From: Chloroflexota bacterium
Lineage (GTDB): Bacteria; Chloroflexota; Anaerolineae; Promineifilales; Promineifilaceae
NCBI GenBank assembly: GCA_008501785.1
Contig: QQUD01000212.1
Span: 1-11,392, forward strand
Reading direction: 5' to 3'
Length of the DNA stretch: 11,392 nt
Below, piece by piece: positions 1-8,041 of this stretch. A program made the position numbers and the translations under genes. Under the pieces are notes generated by a model. It ran no database searches. It saw nothing but the letters and a program-made list of their open reading frames with translations, and had not been told where the DNA came from. Within the stretch, counting starts at the first letter, position 1. The number at the start of each line of letters is the position of its first letter.

Positions 1-938
1 GCTTTTAAAAATAGGGGCAGCTTTTTCAACTGCGCCACGCCAACAGCCGCTTGCATATCGGTTAATTTGAGATTGTAGCCAACGTGTGAGTAGATGTATT
101 TGTGATCGTATCCTTCTGGCAAATCACCTAACTGCCAATCAAACCGTTTGCCGCAGGTATTGGCAACCCCAGGCGCGCACCAGCAGTCACGCCCCCAATC
201 CCGGAATGATTCGACCAGCTTCTTCAGCTGTGCATTTTTGGAGAGGACACAGCCTCCTTCACCCATGGTGATGTGGTGTGCGGGGTAAAAGCTGACGGTA
301 GACAAATGGCCGAATGAGCCGGTTAAACGGCCGTTATACTGCGCCCCCACTGCATCACAATTATCCTCAATCAGCCACAAATGATGTTTATTGGCTATCG
401 CCATTACCGTATCAAGGTCAAAAGGATTGCCTAATGTATGTGCAATCATGATTGCTTTGGTCTTGGATGTGATCGCTTCTTCAAGGTAGGTGGTATCTAC
501 GTTATAAGTTCCCATTTCCACATCAAGAAAAACGGGGGTTAGCTGATTTTGCACGATAGGGTTGATGGTTGTTGGGAATCCGGCTGCGACCGTAATCACT
601 TCGTCACCAGGATTTATGGCACGATCTTCTAGCTTGGACGATGTTAAAGCGGATAGTGCGAGCAAGTTTGCCGATGAACCAGAATTACAGAGCATCGCAT
701 GGCGCACACCCATGTAGTTGGCAAACTCTTTTTCGAATTGATCTGCAAACCGGCCGGTGGTCAGCCAAAAGTCAAGGGAGGCATCTACTAGATGTCTCAT
801 TTCGTCGCCATCAAACACACGTCCGGAGACGGGAACGGCCGTTTCCCCCGGCTCAAAGTGCTCGTTGGTATAAGTTTCTTCGTAAAAGTCCTGTACCAGA
901 CTTAATATTTTTTCTCTCAGCTCACTGCTTTTACTCAT
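1..938 (-). CDS. rfbH: RfbH-type CDP-4-keto-6-deoxy-D-glucose 3-dehydrase, C-terminus off the window
   Basis: The first 312 codons are present and open to the window edge; the family is about 435-440 residues. It belongs to the DegT/DnrJ/EryC1/StrS PLP-fold family. Two features identify the E1 dehydrase. First, in [14 protein letters not shown] the usual PLP-anchoring lysine is replaced by histidine (His221). Second, Cys194, Cys252, Cys254 and Cys262 reproduce exactly the C-x57-C-x-C-x7-C [2Fe-2S] ligand pattern known for this enzyme. E1 is known to use PMP and the iron-sulfur centre, with a separate reductase (E3), to remove the C3 hydroxyl of CDP-4-keto-6-deoxyglucose on the way to 3,6-dideoxyhexoses of surface glycans. 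Near-canonical stretches such as [24 protein letters not shown] and AAGFPTT support the call. The ATG at 938 has a GGAG six bases upstream. Partner genes (E3, CDP-glucose synthesis) would lie to the left of the window. Confidence 0.95.
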   Translation of the reverse strand, partial: MSKSSELREKILSLVQDFYEETYTNEHFEPGETAVPVSGRVFDGDEMRHLVDASLDFWLTTGRFADQFEKEFANYMGVRHAMLCNSGSSANLLALSALTSSKLEDRAINPGDEVITVAAGFPTTINPIVQNQLTPVFLDVEMGTYNVDTTYLEEAITSKTKAIMIAHTLGNPFDLDTVMAIANKHHLWLIEDNCDAVGAQYNGRLTGSFGHLSTVSFYPAHHITMGEGGCVLSKNAQLKKLVESFRDWGRDCWCAPGVANTCGKRFDWQLGDLPEGYDHKYIYSHVGYNLKLTDMQAAVGVAQLKKLPLFLK

Positions 939-1230
939 AAAGTGCTCCGTTGCCAAATCTAAGTGCATTCAAGTAAGTTTTGTTGGTTTAAGATTGGACC
1001 AATCTAAGCGACAAAACATATTTGTTTGTAACAGTGTTCCGCTAACAAATTCTGATGGATGGTAAGCCGATGCAGAACACTTAAACAGTCCGGGAAGGTG
1101 CGCATCAAAACATGTTAGGGTGTTCTCCCACACTGTAAACATAGCTTAGTGCAAAAATAAGCATATGGCTACTTCTCAATGATTTCCCTATTATTTTTCA
1201 ATGTTCAAAATGGGAGAACGGAGGTGGAGA
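939..1230. other. 292 bp spacer between glycosyltransferase and rfbH
   Basis: No reading frame here looks coding on either strand. It breaks an otherwise tight minus-strand series and probably carries an rfbH promoter. It holds a perfect dyad (991-1005, listed separately) and a 9-base inverted repeat GTTCTCCCA (1122-1130) / TGGGAGAAC (1211-1219) 80 bases apart. No convincing intrinsic terminator for the upstream glycosyltransferase gene is visible. Confidence 0.6.
991..1005. promoter_or_regulatory. perfect 7-1-7 dyad upstream of rfbH, possible operator
   Basis: AGATTGG-A-CCAATCT is a perfect inverted repeat with a one-base centre, 53 bases upstream of the rfbH ATG. The centre is too short for an RNA hairpin loop, so a protein-binding dyad is more likely. 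On the minus strand it falls between a weak -35-like TTGTCG and a weak -10-like TTAAAC with 17 bases between them. Promoter assignment is speculative. Confidence 0.35.
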
Positions 1231-2274
1231 TTAAGGTTGATTAGATGGGGGGTGTTGGGAGAAAAACGGCCGTATTGGCTTCATCGCCCGCAAAATCAAT
1301 CGCATGACCCCATACCACAACACACCCAAAATGAAAGAGATTCCGCTGTATAAAAAATAAAACCAATGCCAAGGTATCGCCATCAACACAAAGCGCCATC
1401 CACGATTTTTTTGGAGAAAGCGATAAAAGTCCCGGTTTAATTGCCGCAGCATCAGCATAAAAAGGGGTAAAAATAGCAATGCAGGCCACCAAAACAAGCT
1501 GCTCATGAGGGCAAGTACAATGAGAAATGTAACGGCCGTACTCCAACGCTGTGTCGTTTGCAAATTCAAATCATTTGGCAAGCCACCATCTTCCACAATC
1601 AATCGTGTCCACGGCAATGCCCGGTCCCGAATATCAGTCACAATCATATTTCTTGGGGCCCAACGCTTCATATGTTGCACCAACAGCAACTTTTCCAGAC
1701 GAATCTGATATCCAGCATTTCGCATACGGTATCCCAGGTCGATATCCTCAATACTTGGGCGTTTAAACATTTCCGTATCAAACCCATCCATCTCCCTAAA
1801 AATATCGCACCAAATCATGCCACAGCCACTCCAAAACGTGCTGGCATCTACACTTGAGGTTTGATGAACATAATGGTGAAGTAAGTTGCGGTATTGTGAT
1901 AGGAAATTTTGTTCAGAAGGATTATTGTCGTATGAGCCAAAACACGCTGCCAAATTAGGGTCCGAGGTCATTGTTGCCACTGCATGAGCAATGGTTCCCG
2001 GCTGCACGGCCACATCTGCATCAAGAAAAAACAACAACTCACCATGGGCTACATGTGCGCCTAAATTTCGGGCACGTGCCGGACCGCCATGCGTTGGTGA
2101 ACCGGAAATGGTACGAACACCATATTTGTGGGCAATCTGCACTGAATCATCAGTCGAGCCATCGTCAACAACAATACATTCCCAATTATCATAAAGGGAC
2201 TTTTGCAGTGCAGACAAACACCGCGCCAACATGTCCCCGCCATTCATAACAGGAATAATCACGGATACTTGCAT
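1231..2274 (-). CDS. family 2 glycosyltransferase with C-terminal membrane segments
   Basis: This 347-residue protein has a GT-A fold N-terminus. SVIIPVMNGGDMLARCL opens it at residues 4-20; VVDDGSTD (35-42) supplies the nucleotide-binding aspartates; GPARARNLG (64-72) follows. DAD at 85-87 is the metal-binding DxD motif, and the late acidic ED at 176-177 in the stretch IEDIDLGYRMR is the usual catalytic-base region. Two hydrophobic stretches, about 247-277 and 303-330, suggest membrane anchoring, as in enzymes that glycosylate lipid-linked sugars on the inner membrane face. Donor and acceptor cannot be read from sequence. Its ATG lies two bases after the stop of the small membrane-protein gene, so translational coupling is likely. 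The neighbours place it in surface-glycan assembly. Confidence 0.9.
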   Translation of the reverse strand: MQVSVIIPVMNGGDMLARCLSALQKSLYDNWECIVVDDGSTDDSVQIAHKYGVRTISGSPTHGGPARARNLGAHVAHGELLFFLDADVAVQPGTIAHAVATMTSDPNLAACFGSYDNNPSEQNFLSQYRNLLHHYVHQTSSVDASTFWSGCGMIWCDIFREMDGFDTEMFKRPSIEDIDLGYRMRNAGYQIRLEKLLLVQHMKRWAPRNMIVTDIRDRALPWTRLIVEDGGLPNDLNLQTTQRWSTAVTFLIVLALMSSLFWWPALLFLPLFMLMLRQLNRDFYRFLQKNRGWRFVLMAIPWHWFYFLYSGISFILGVLWYGVMRLILRAMKPIRPFFSQHPPSNQP

Positions 2275-2276
2275 AA

Positions 2277-2594
2277 CTAATCCAACTTTTCTTGAAGATT
2301 GAGAAACAAGTTATATAACAGTGCAACTGTATAACCAACAAAGAAACCTATCGCAAGCCCATAAGTCAGCCCAACAAAGCTGCCCACAAATGTCACTGAA
2401 TAACCATATAAAAATTGACTCAATAAAGCCAAATGAGGACCAACCGTTTCTCCTCCCTTGAGGACCAGCCAATTTGTAACAATAAACAAGCCACCACCTG
2501 CAATAATTCCTGTCACAAGACCAGAAACAATCCCATTCAGGCGGACCAGCTTCGTTAAAACAATTTTTTCCAAACTCTTTTCATCATTCTTCAT
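2277..2594 (-). CDS. small membrane protein, stand-alone copy of the flavoprotein's C-terminal domain
   Basis: This 105-residue protein has a short charged N-terminus and two hydrophobic hairpin regions (about residues 20-50 and 65-98) rich in small residues, with the pattern GS-x2-G-x2-YG-x3-GF-x2-G. I do not recognise a named family. It aligns without gaps to the last ~77 domain residues of the neighbouring flavoprotein: about 31 of 77 positions are identical by hand count, including SQFL-x-GY against NQFF-x-GY, VGS, YG and GFF-x-G. It is therefore a paralogue of that C-terminal extension. It sits 65 bases after the flavoprotein gene and two bases before the glycosyltransferase gene. Inference: it may recruit or pair soluble enzymes at the membrane; holin- or GtrA-like flippase roles cannot be excluded. 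The start has only a poor ribosome site. Confidence 0.75.
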   Translation of the reverse strand: MKNDEKSLEKIVLTKLVRLNGIVSGLVTGIIAGGGLFIVTNWLVLKGGETVGPHLALLSQFLYGYSVTFVGSFVGLTYGLAIGFFVGYTVALLYNLFLNLQEKLD

Positions 2595-2630
2595 GTGGCT
2601 CTATTACCCATAAATGACAATAACTAAAAG

Positions 2631-2639
2631 GTATTGTAA
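2631..2639 (-). promoter_or_regulatory. possible extended -10 promoter for the small membrane gene
   Basis: On the minus strand the spacer reads TGT-TACAAT, an extended -10 element with five of six consensus bases. It would start transcription about 30 bases before the ATG at 2594. There is no good -35 element, and the gene may simply be read from upstream. Confidence 0.2.
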
Positions 2640-2659
2640 CAAAAAGCATTGGGTTGAGC

Positions 2660-4468
2660 TTACATATGATCGAAAAATTGGCGTAAGGCTCCCTGCTGGG
2701 CGGAACGAAAGTTGCTGGATATATAAAATGCAGTTGCTGCATTTCGCAAAAATGCAAAAATCCAGCCTGTAAAAAAGCCTGTTAAAAATCCGTAGAAAAA
2801 TCCAAGGACACTGCCCAAGACATTTATTTCATAACCAGGAAAAAATTGATTCAACAAGGTCAGATTGGTTTGCGGATCGCTGTTCCCTTGCAACAGAGCA
2901 ATCCAGGTTGCCACAAAAAGGACAAAACCTGCCACAATACCAACTGATAATCCTAAGGCTGTAGGATGTAGCTTGGGGAAAACATGGGCTAGAGCGCCTT
3001 GAACGACATCGATGACTGTGTCTGTTTTTACTTTGCTTTCTGTATCGATTTCTTCTAAATATGCCTGTTCTGCGTTCACTGACCACAAATCATTTTGTTC
3101 CCCATCAAGCATGTTGCGCACGGCTAACATGCCGGTCAGCATTGCATGATCCTGATTGTTGTAACGGTGTAAACCATTGCGTCCAATTGTTTGGAAATTA
3201 TCAAACGCACTCACATAAGATTTTATAACTTCCATATGCTGGGCGTAGTTGCTATCGTAAACGGGATATGTTTTTTCCACTCGGAAAACAGCACCTTCTA
3301 CGACATCTTCGTAAGTGGCTAATCCAATTTTGGCGATTTCTTGTTTGCCTAACTCAATTAGATCGGCATCGGGCATGCACCAATACTCGTCGCCTTCGTT
3401 GCAGAAATATTCCATGCCCAGGCTGGTTTTATTTTGGTCAGGCACCATATCTGGACTCCAATTTTTGAAGTTTTGAATACGGCCGACTTTCACATTTGGT
3501 TCGTGAATATAAATCCAGTTATCTGGGAACAGCTCTTTTTTGTCGATGATTAGGCAAACGGTGAGAAAATCTCGGTAGCTTAATGCCCGGGCAGCTTCGA
3601 GTACTTGTGGTGGTGGTGCAGGATTCAACCAACTTAAAAATTGTGTAATAGGCATACTGGAAACAAATTCTGTTCCAGCAATGGTTTGTCGTTCGCCATT
3701 TTGTTCTATCTCGACGCTGGTGATACGATGACCTTCGCGGTTAATACCCACAACGCCGCTGTTCAAACAAACTTGCCCACCTCGGGATTCAATGCGGTCT
3801 TTAACGGCCGTCCACAGCATTCCCGGTCCCTGTCGTGGGTAGTGGAATTCTTCTATCAAGGTTTTGATGGTTTTGTTTGGCTTGAAGAACATGTTGAGAA
3901 CGGCCGTTTTCAGCGACAAATCTTTAATGCGCTGTGCGGCCCATTCTGCCTTCAATTCTGAACAAGAAATGCCCCATACCTTTTCAGTATACTCTTTAAA
4001 AAACGTCTCAAAGAGCCGTTTCCCAAACCGATTTGTCACCCATTGCTCAAATGTTTCTTCTTCTCGATAAGGAAATAAGTGCCAGCGTAAATAGCTCATG
4101 CCAATCAAGAACCCTTCCCAGGGACCCAGACCGGTTAATGCATTTAAAGGTTTTATGGGGTAGTTAAAATACTTTTTGTTGTAATAGATGCGAGATAAAC
4201 GGGGGCGTAACAGAAAATCATCTGTTAACACGTTTTGCCAAAAGCGATTCACTTCTTCAGACTTTGTATAGAAGCGATGCCCGCCCATATCAAAATGGTA
4301 CCCTTTATAATTTTCAGTGCGGGCAATCCCGCCAACTTTATCTAATTTTTCTAGAACAATGGGCTGTATCTCGCGTTGTGCGAGTTGATAAGCGGCAGTT
4401 AAACCGGCCGGTCCGCCTCCGATAACAACGACCTGTTTTTCTTGTTTTTCTGATGTTGCCATAGTCAC
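2660..4468 (-). CDS. FAD-dependent UDP-galactopyranose-mutase-like oxidoreductase with C-terminal membrane domain
   Basis: From the preferred GTG start at 4468 the protein is 602 residues. VVVIGGGPAGLTAAYQL (about 14-30) is the dinucleotide-binding Rossmann motif, followed by VLEKLDKVGGIART and the GGHRFY loop (about 62-67). IGRNGLHRYNNQDHAM (428-443) is the C-terminal FAD contact of the amine oxidase/UDP-galactopyranose-mutase superfamily. Such flavoproteins are frequent in O-antigen and exopolysaccharide clusters. Whether this one isomerises a UDP-sugar or oxidises or reduces a glycan or lipid cannot be told. The core ends near residue 480. An unusual tail (about 501-577) adds two hydrophobic regions homologous to the next gene's product, which should tether the enzyme to the membrane. 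GGAGG at 4478-4482 lies nine bases before the GTG, against fifteen before the in-frame ATG at 4462. A TTG at 4507 is also in frame but would place GGAGG inside the gene. Confidence 0.85.
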   Translation of the reverse strand: MTMATSEKQEKQVVVIGGGPAGLTAAYQLAQREIQPIVLEKLDKVGGIARTENYKGYHFDMGGHRFYTKSEEVNRFWQNVLTDDFLLRPRLSRIYYNKKYFNYPIKPLNALTGLGPWEGFLIGMSYLRWHLFPYREEETFEQWVTNRFGKRLFETFFKEYTEKVWGISCSELKAEWAAQRIKDLSLKTAVLNMFFKPNKTIKTLIEEFHYPRQGPGMLWTAVKDRIESRGGQVCLNSGVVGINREGHRITSVEIEQNGERQTIAGTEFVSSMPITQFLSWLNPAPPPQVLEAARALSYRDFLTVCLIIDKKELFPDNWIYIHEPNVKVGRIQNFKNWSPDMVPDQNKTSLGMEYFCNEGDEYWCMPDADLIELGKQEIAKIGLATYEDVVEGAVFRVEKTYPVYDSNYAQHMEVIKSYVSAFDNFQTIGRNGLHRYNNQDHAMLTGMLAVRNMLDGEQNDLWSVNAEQAYLEEIDTESKVKTDTVIDVVQGALAHVFPKLHPTALGLSVGIVAGFVLFVATWIALLQGNSDPQTNLTLLNQFFPGYEINVLGSVLGFFYGFLTGFFTGWIFAFLRNAATAFYISSNFRSAQQGALRQFFDHM

Positions 4469-4747
4469 GATGATGAGCCTCCAACCATGTAGAGACGGTA
4501 AGTCCAATGAGGCAGTTTCTTCCTAATAGTAAATGACTTCATTTTGGAACTACCAATGAAAATAAAATTTCAGCAATTCGCTAGATGCCTAACAGTACGT
4601 AAAATTGCTGGCTGCGATGATTGATAATGTTCACAATAATTTCACGTTGGATTCAAATATAAAAAGAGCAACTTACAAATCTGCTTACAGACAAACTTAC
4701 GGGAAATGGCACTTGTTCAGAATTCGTACAGATATTGGAGATACTAA
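4469..4747. other. 279 bp AT-rich spacer between Nudix and flavoprotein genes
   Basis: No coding potential is recognised on either strand. It should contain the promoter of the polysaccharide gene series. CAGCAATT (4571-4578) and AATTGCTG (4603-4610) form an 8-base inverted repeat with a 24-base loop about 100-140 bases upstream of the flavoprotein start. No -35/-10 pair with good spacing stands out. Confidence 0.5.
4478..4482 (-). promoter_or_regulatory. Shine-Dalgarno site fixing the flavoprotein start
   Basis: GGAGG on the minus strand sits nine bases upstream of GTG 4468 and fifteen upstream of ATG 4462. It favours the GTG, giving an N-terminus of M-T-M-A-T-S-E-K before the Rossmann motif. 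Confidence 0.6.
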
Positions 4748-5287
4748 TTAAAGTGGATGTTGCAAATAAACGGCCGTTTTCCATACCCCAACAATCGTTT
4801 TCGCGTCACGAATACGGCCGTTTTGCACCATTTCAATACAGTCTACAAGCGGCATCGGCACCACTTCAATCTCCTCATCTACATCTGCTGGTAGCGGGTC
4901 TGGCTGCAAACCCGTTGCCAAATATAGTTTCATCAACTCATCAGAAACCCCAGGCGAAGGCCAAATATCACCCAACTTGGTAAAGGATGCAGCCCGATAG
5001 CCGGTCTCTTCCTGCAATTCACGCTGGGCACAAACGTGCCAATCTTCATCCCAACCGCGTGTGCCCGCAGGCAGTTCAAAAATCGTTTCGTTGAGCACAT
5101 GCCGAAATTGGCGAATCATGGCAATATGAGGTGTTTTCTCAATGTGCAGCATCGGCACCAATACCACTGCCCCAGGATGCACAATTTTACCGCGTTCCAT
5201 TTTGTTTCCATCCGACAATGCTAATGTTTCTACTCGAAACCGCCACGAGGAACCTTCCCAAAGCGTTTTTTCAGATAATCGTTTCAT
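4748..5287 (-). CDS. Nudix hydrolase, ADP-ribose pyrophosphatase type
   Basis: This is 179 residues from ATG 5287; an in-frame GTG at 5296 would add three. A complete Nudix box G-x5-E-x7-R-E-L-x-E-E-x-G-Y runs from GTRGWDED to REL-QEETGY (about residues 75-97), supplying the Mg-binding glutamates. The preceding IRQFRH (about 58-63) and ELPAG are typical of the ADP-sugar pyrophosphatase subgroup (NudF/YffH-like), which cleaves ADP-ribose and similar nucleoside diphosphate sugars to AMP and sugar phosphate. Size and the WPSPG-x-SDE stretch after the box also fit. It is a cytosolic housekeeping or sanitising enzyme and has no evident tie to the glycan genes. Neither candidate start has a clear ribosome site. 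The region upstream is the remnant of another gene, so its original promoter may have been lost and it may now depend on read-through from the STAND gene. Confidence 0.88.
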   Translation of the reverse strand: MKRLSEKTLWEGSSWRFRVETLALSDGNKMERGKIVHPGAVVLVPMLHIEKTPHIAMIRQFRHVLNETIFELPAGTRGWDEDWHVCAQRELQEETGYRAASFTKLGDIWPSPGVSDELMKLYLATGLQPDPLPADVDEEIEVVPMPLVDCIEMVQNGRIRDAKTIVGVWKTAVYLQHPL

Positions 5288-5300
5288 AAGTTTCACTCAT

Positions 5301-5444
5301 TTTACCAAATCCAGCTGGAGCAGAGATAAAGGTGAGTTTGCCAGTTCACCCTGCATTCAGCTTTTCAATAAGGTGTGGACGAGGGACAAGATTAGGCTGA
5401 AGTGGCGGCATATAAAGTTTGGTTTGGAGCAAGGCGTTTATCAC
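5301..5444 (-). pseudogene. N-terminal remnant of a MalT-like LuxR-family ATPase regulator
   Basis: Reading the minus strand from GTG 5444 gives 48 codons that match the opening of MalT-type regulators. LLQTKLYMPPLQPNLVPRPH (codons 5-24) and LIEKLNAG lead to an in-frame TGA (codon 33, 5346-5348); then TGKLTFISAPAGFGK (34-48) ends in the Walker A motif. In intact family members GFGK continues as TT plus several hundred residues; here the similarity stops at the lysine and the next bases lead into the Nudix start. So both an internal stop and loss of nearly the whole gene are visible. The GTG overlaps the STAND gene's TGA (GTGA), the arrangement of coupled genes, suggesting the two once formed an operon. 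The family assignment comes from recognising the conserved N-terminus. Confidence 0.8.
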
Positions 5445-8008
5445 GGGGATGATTTCTGATCACTCATAGATACAATCACTTCTGACAAAGATTGTGAGAC
5501 AGCTATCGTCTCAGGATGAGCGTCACCTAAATCCTCTTTTCGGATTGCCAGCGCCTGTTCATAGTTATGCCTTGCCTGCTGCCACTGTGCCATTTTTTGA
5601 TGCCATGCTCCCATATTGTTAAAACTTTGGGCAATAAAAACAGGTGCTTTTAACTGTTGTCGAATAGCCATTGAACGAGATAAATACGGCAAAGCATCAT
5701 CCAGCTCATTTATGTCTGTCAAAAGTTTACCAATATTATTCAGCACATGCCCAGTATTAGGATGTTCAGAACCGCAAACATGCTCCCATATGGATAATGC
5801 CTGCTTCAGGTAGGCAATTGCCTGCGGTGTATCTCCCATGCGATACAGTAATGCGCCTAAATTATTAAAACTCAAGCCAAGATCGGAATGATTGGTTGAC
5901 AACACTTGCTGGCGCAAATTCAAAGCTCTTTGTTGATAAAGATAGGCCTCTTCATAATTACCCAGGGTAAAGAGGAAATAACCTAAATTACTAAGTCCGC
6001 TGGCTAAATCAACTGCTTTTGTTTGCGGATCAGATTCCCAGATAGCAATAGCCTGTTCATAGTAAGCACGCGCCTGAGCATTCGCGCCTTTATCCTGATA
6101 AACAAGCCCCATATTGGTTAAACTTTCGGCGACAACCTTATCTGTTTCACCTAAAGCTGCTTGTCGCACCTGTAATCCGCGTTCAACATGCGTCAACGCT
6201 TTGTCAACTTCCCCTAACCCCAAATAGACCATGCCCAAATTATTCCAACTAGCACCCGTTTCATCATGGCTATCCCCTAAAAGATGACGCCGAATAGCCA
6301 AAGCCCGTAAATGATAAGATTCGGCACGACGATATTCTCCAATCAAATCTAAATACCATGCATAGCAATCTGCCAATCTGGCTGCAGTCACATCTTCTCG
6401 ATTGAGCACTCTATCTGTCAAGACCCGCAAATGGATTTGATAGCGGCGTAAGGCCGAAAAATCCTCAACATGAAGCAATTCCCGGGTTTGTTTAGCCAAT
6501 GATTCTGACACGGCCGTTTCCGCCCCATCCAAATCCCCCACACTCTGGGCATATTGTGCAATCAAGCTATGAATCTGCACGTCTCCATCTAATGCTGGAT
6601 GTACCAAACCAATTTGATGAAGTTGATGCATTGCATCGCTGAATAAGAGTGCATCGACTGATTCAGCAGCAAGCGATTCCCGCAATAACAAACGGGGAAT
6701 CGGTTGTGTAGGCACAAAACAGGCCATGTGAGTTAGCAACTTTATTGCCAACGCGTCTCCGGACTCATCGGGATTTAATCGCGCATAACTAATAGCAAAC
6801 GTACGTGCGACGTGAAGATCGTGACCTGTGGGGGAGACGCTAACCCCCAGGCCACGCAAAGAAGGGTGGTCTAATATCGTTTCTCCCGGCCATTTACGCA
6901 ATTCTGCGACATACTCTGCAACCGACATCTCATGGCGATGCCTTTGCAAATAGCTACCCGCAACCCTCAAAGCTAAAGGTAAGTCACCCACTTCAGCAGC
7001 AATTAAATCTGCTTCTGCAACTGTGAAATCTGCCCGAAATTGACGCAAGAGATGCACACTATGAGTACGCTGCAAAACAGGTAATGTCAATTGGGACACG
7101 CCCAATGTCGGCTCCCATACGCTACGGCGACTGGTGATTAAAATGCGACAGCCACCATAAGTAGGTCGCCATTGGGCGAGTAATTGTTCATCTTCACAAT
7201 TGTCAAAAATAAGCAAGCGTGGTGTTGGTTCACGCCACGCATTTTGTACCAGGCTGACTTGTTCTTCAAGAGAGTTATCAGCAAAATCAGGAGACAACGC
7301 CATCCCTTCAATTCCGCCGCAGTTGGCAACTTGCCGCGAAATGGTATCTGCCTCTGTAAAGTTGAGCCAAAAAACACCACCATGAAAATAACGGCCGTAT
7401 TGATGCGCAACCTCTACGGCTAATTGTGTTTTCCCCAGCCCCCCCATGCCCGTCACGGCAGCGATTTGGCCGCCGCGTTTCTCTTGCGTCATATCCAATG
7501 CATCGGCCAAAAACTGTACTGCTTCTTCCCGTCCAATGAACAACGGGTTTGGTGGTAATGGAAGATAAGATCCGGTGGGAATGCTGCCTGGTGGGGGGAG
7601 ACGGCCGTTAACATCATCCGCGCTAACCTTACTATCCGGTTGAGATAGCTGATGCAATCGCTGTTCCACTTTTGATAATCGGTCAGACAATTCGGCTGTT
7701 TCTATCTGTTTATTCCAAGGCGATAACAGCGCCACCTCATCAGAATCTTCTACCTGCATCAGCAGCACCTTCAATGACAAATGTCCAGCGGCTTGCAATA
7801 GTTGATTTACTTCCAGTGAGGTCAAATTCAACGCCTGTGCCACTTTGACAATACCCTGCCAATCACGCGGGCGCACAACTCCCCCACTTGTCCAATTTTC
7901 TATTGTGCGGCGCGGCACCTGCGAAAGATCTGCGACATTGCGCACACTCAGCCGCTTGTTATGTAAAAACTGGTTCAATACCTCTGCAAAAGAGGGGGTA
8001 TCAGTCAC
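5441..8008 (-). CDS. HTH / NB-ARC STAND ATPase / TPR regulator
   Basis: This is an 855-residue STAND protein. Residues 6-76 form a Cro/C1-type helix-turn-helix (SVRNVADLSQVPRRTIENWT). After a linker comes the NB-ARC module: FIGREEAV (157-164), Walker A GMGGLGKTQ (187-195), Walker B RLLIFDN (264-270), sensor RILITSRR (288-295) and the GLPLAL-type GDLPLAL (341-347), then a winged-helix region to about 490. The C-terminus is a kinesin-light-chain-like TPR array; its N-x-G signatures at G592, G634, G676, G718, G760 and G800 are 42, 42, 42, 42 and 40 residues apart. Such proteins are ATP/ADP-switched scaffolds whose TPRs sense a ligand or partner and whose N-terminal domain is the output; an HTH implies DNA binding. 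The GTG start has GGAG seven bases upstream. A defence (Avs-like) role is possible, but no toxic effector domain is seen. Confidence 0.9.
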   Translation of the reverse strand: MTDTPSFAEVLNQFLHNKRLSVRNVADLSQVPRRTIENWTSGGVVRPRDWQGIVKVAQALNLTSLEVNQLLQAAGHLSLKVLLMQVEDSDEVALLSPWNKQIETAELSDRLSKVEQRLHQLSQPDSKVSADDVNGRLPPPGSIPTGSYLPLPPNPLFIGREEAVQFLADALDMTQEKRGGQIAAVTGMGGLGKTQLAVEVAHQYGRYFHGGVFWLNFTEADTISRQVANCGGIEGMALSPDFADNSLEEQVSLVQNAWREPTPRLLIFDNCEDEQLLAQWRPTYGGCRILITSRRSVWEPTLGVSQLTLPVLQRTHSVHLLRQFRADFTVAEADLIAAEVGDLPLALRVAGSYLQRHRHEMSVAEYVAELRKWPGETILDHPSLRGLGVSVSPTGHDLHVARTFAISYARLNPDESGDALAIKLLTHMACFVPTQPIPRLLLRESLAAESVDALLFSDAMHQLHQIGLVHPALDGDVQIHSLIAQYAQSVGDLDGAETAVSESLAKQTRELLHVEDFSALRRYQIHLRVLTDRVLNREDVTAARLADCYAWYLDLIGEYRRAESYHLRALAIRRHLLGDSHDETGASWNNLGMVYLGLGEVDKALTHVERGLQVRQAALGETDKVVAESLTNMGLVYQDKGANAQARAYYEQAIAIWESDPQTKAVDLASGLSNLGYFLFTLGNYEEAYLYQQRALNLRQQVLSTNHSDLGLSFNNLGALLYRMGDTPQAIAYLKQALSIWEHVCGSEHPNTGHVLNNIGKLLTDINELDDALPYLSRSMAIRQQLKAPVFIAQSFNNMGAWHQKMAQWQQARHNYEQALAIRKEDLGDAHPETIAVSQSLSEVIVSMSDQKSSP

Positions 8009-8015
8009 AATTCAT

Positions 8016-8019
8016 CTCC
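8016..8019 (-). promoter_or_regulatory. Shine-Dalgarno site of the STAND gene
   Basis: GGAG on the minus strand ends seven bases before GTG 8008 and supports that non-ATG start. The ATG overlapping the site is out of frame and stops after four codons. Confidence 0.65.
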
Positions 8020-8022
8020 AAT

Positions 8023-8041
8023 TGGTGGCAAAATGCCACCA
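8023..8041. promoter_or_regulatory. 8-3-8 dyad in the STAND gene leader, possible autoregulatory operator
   Basis: TGGTGGCA-AAA-TGCCACCA is a perfect inverted repeat 3 bases upstream of the GGAG of the STAND gene. A third half-site, GCCACCA, lies at 8047-8053, 12 bases from the one at 8035. A -10-like CATAAT (minus strand, 8061-8066) would put the dyad just downstream of the transcription start. It could be an operator for the HTH protein encoded next to it, or a leader hairpin affecting ribosome access; both are inference. Confidence 0.5.

Noticed and set aside
641..940. 99-codon plus-strand frame and similar antisense frames across the minus-strand genes
   Set aside because: They lie opposite strongly supported genes (here rfbH) and show no domain, signal peptide or ribosome site.
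1122..1219. 9-base inverted repeat GTTCTCCCA / TGGGAGAAC with an 80-base loop
   Set aside because: A match this long is only mildly unlikely in a spacer of this size, and nothing else marks it as a hairpin, terminator or mobile-element end.
4768..4779. AAACGGCCGTTT followed by T as a terminator stem
   Set aside because: It is inside the Nudix gene and is one copy of the dispersed ACGGCCGT word; it has no loop.
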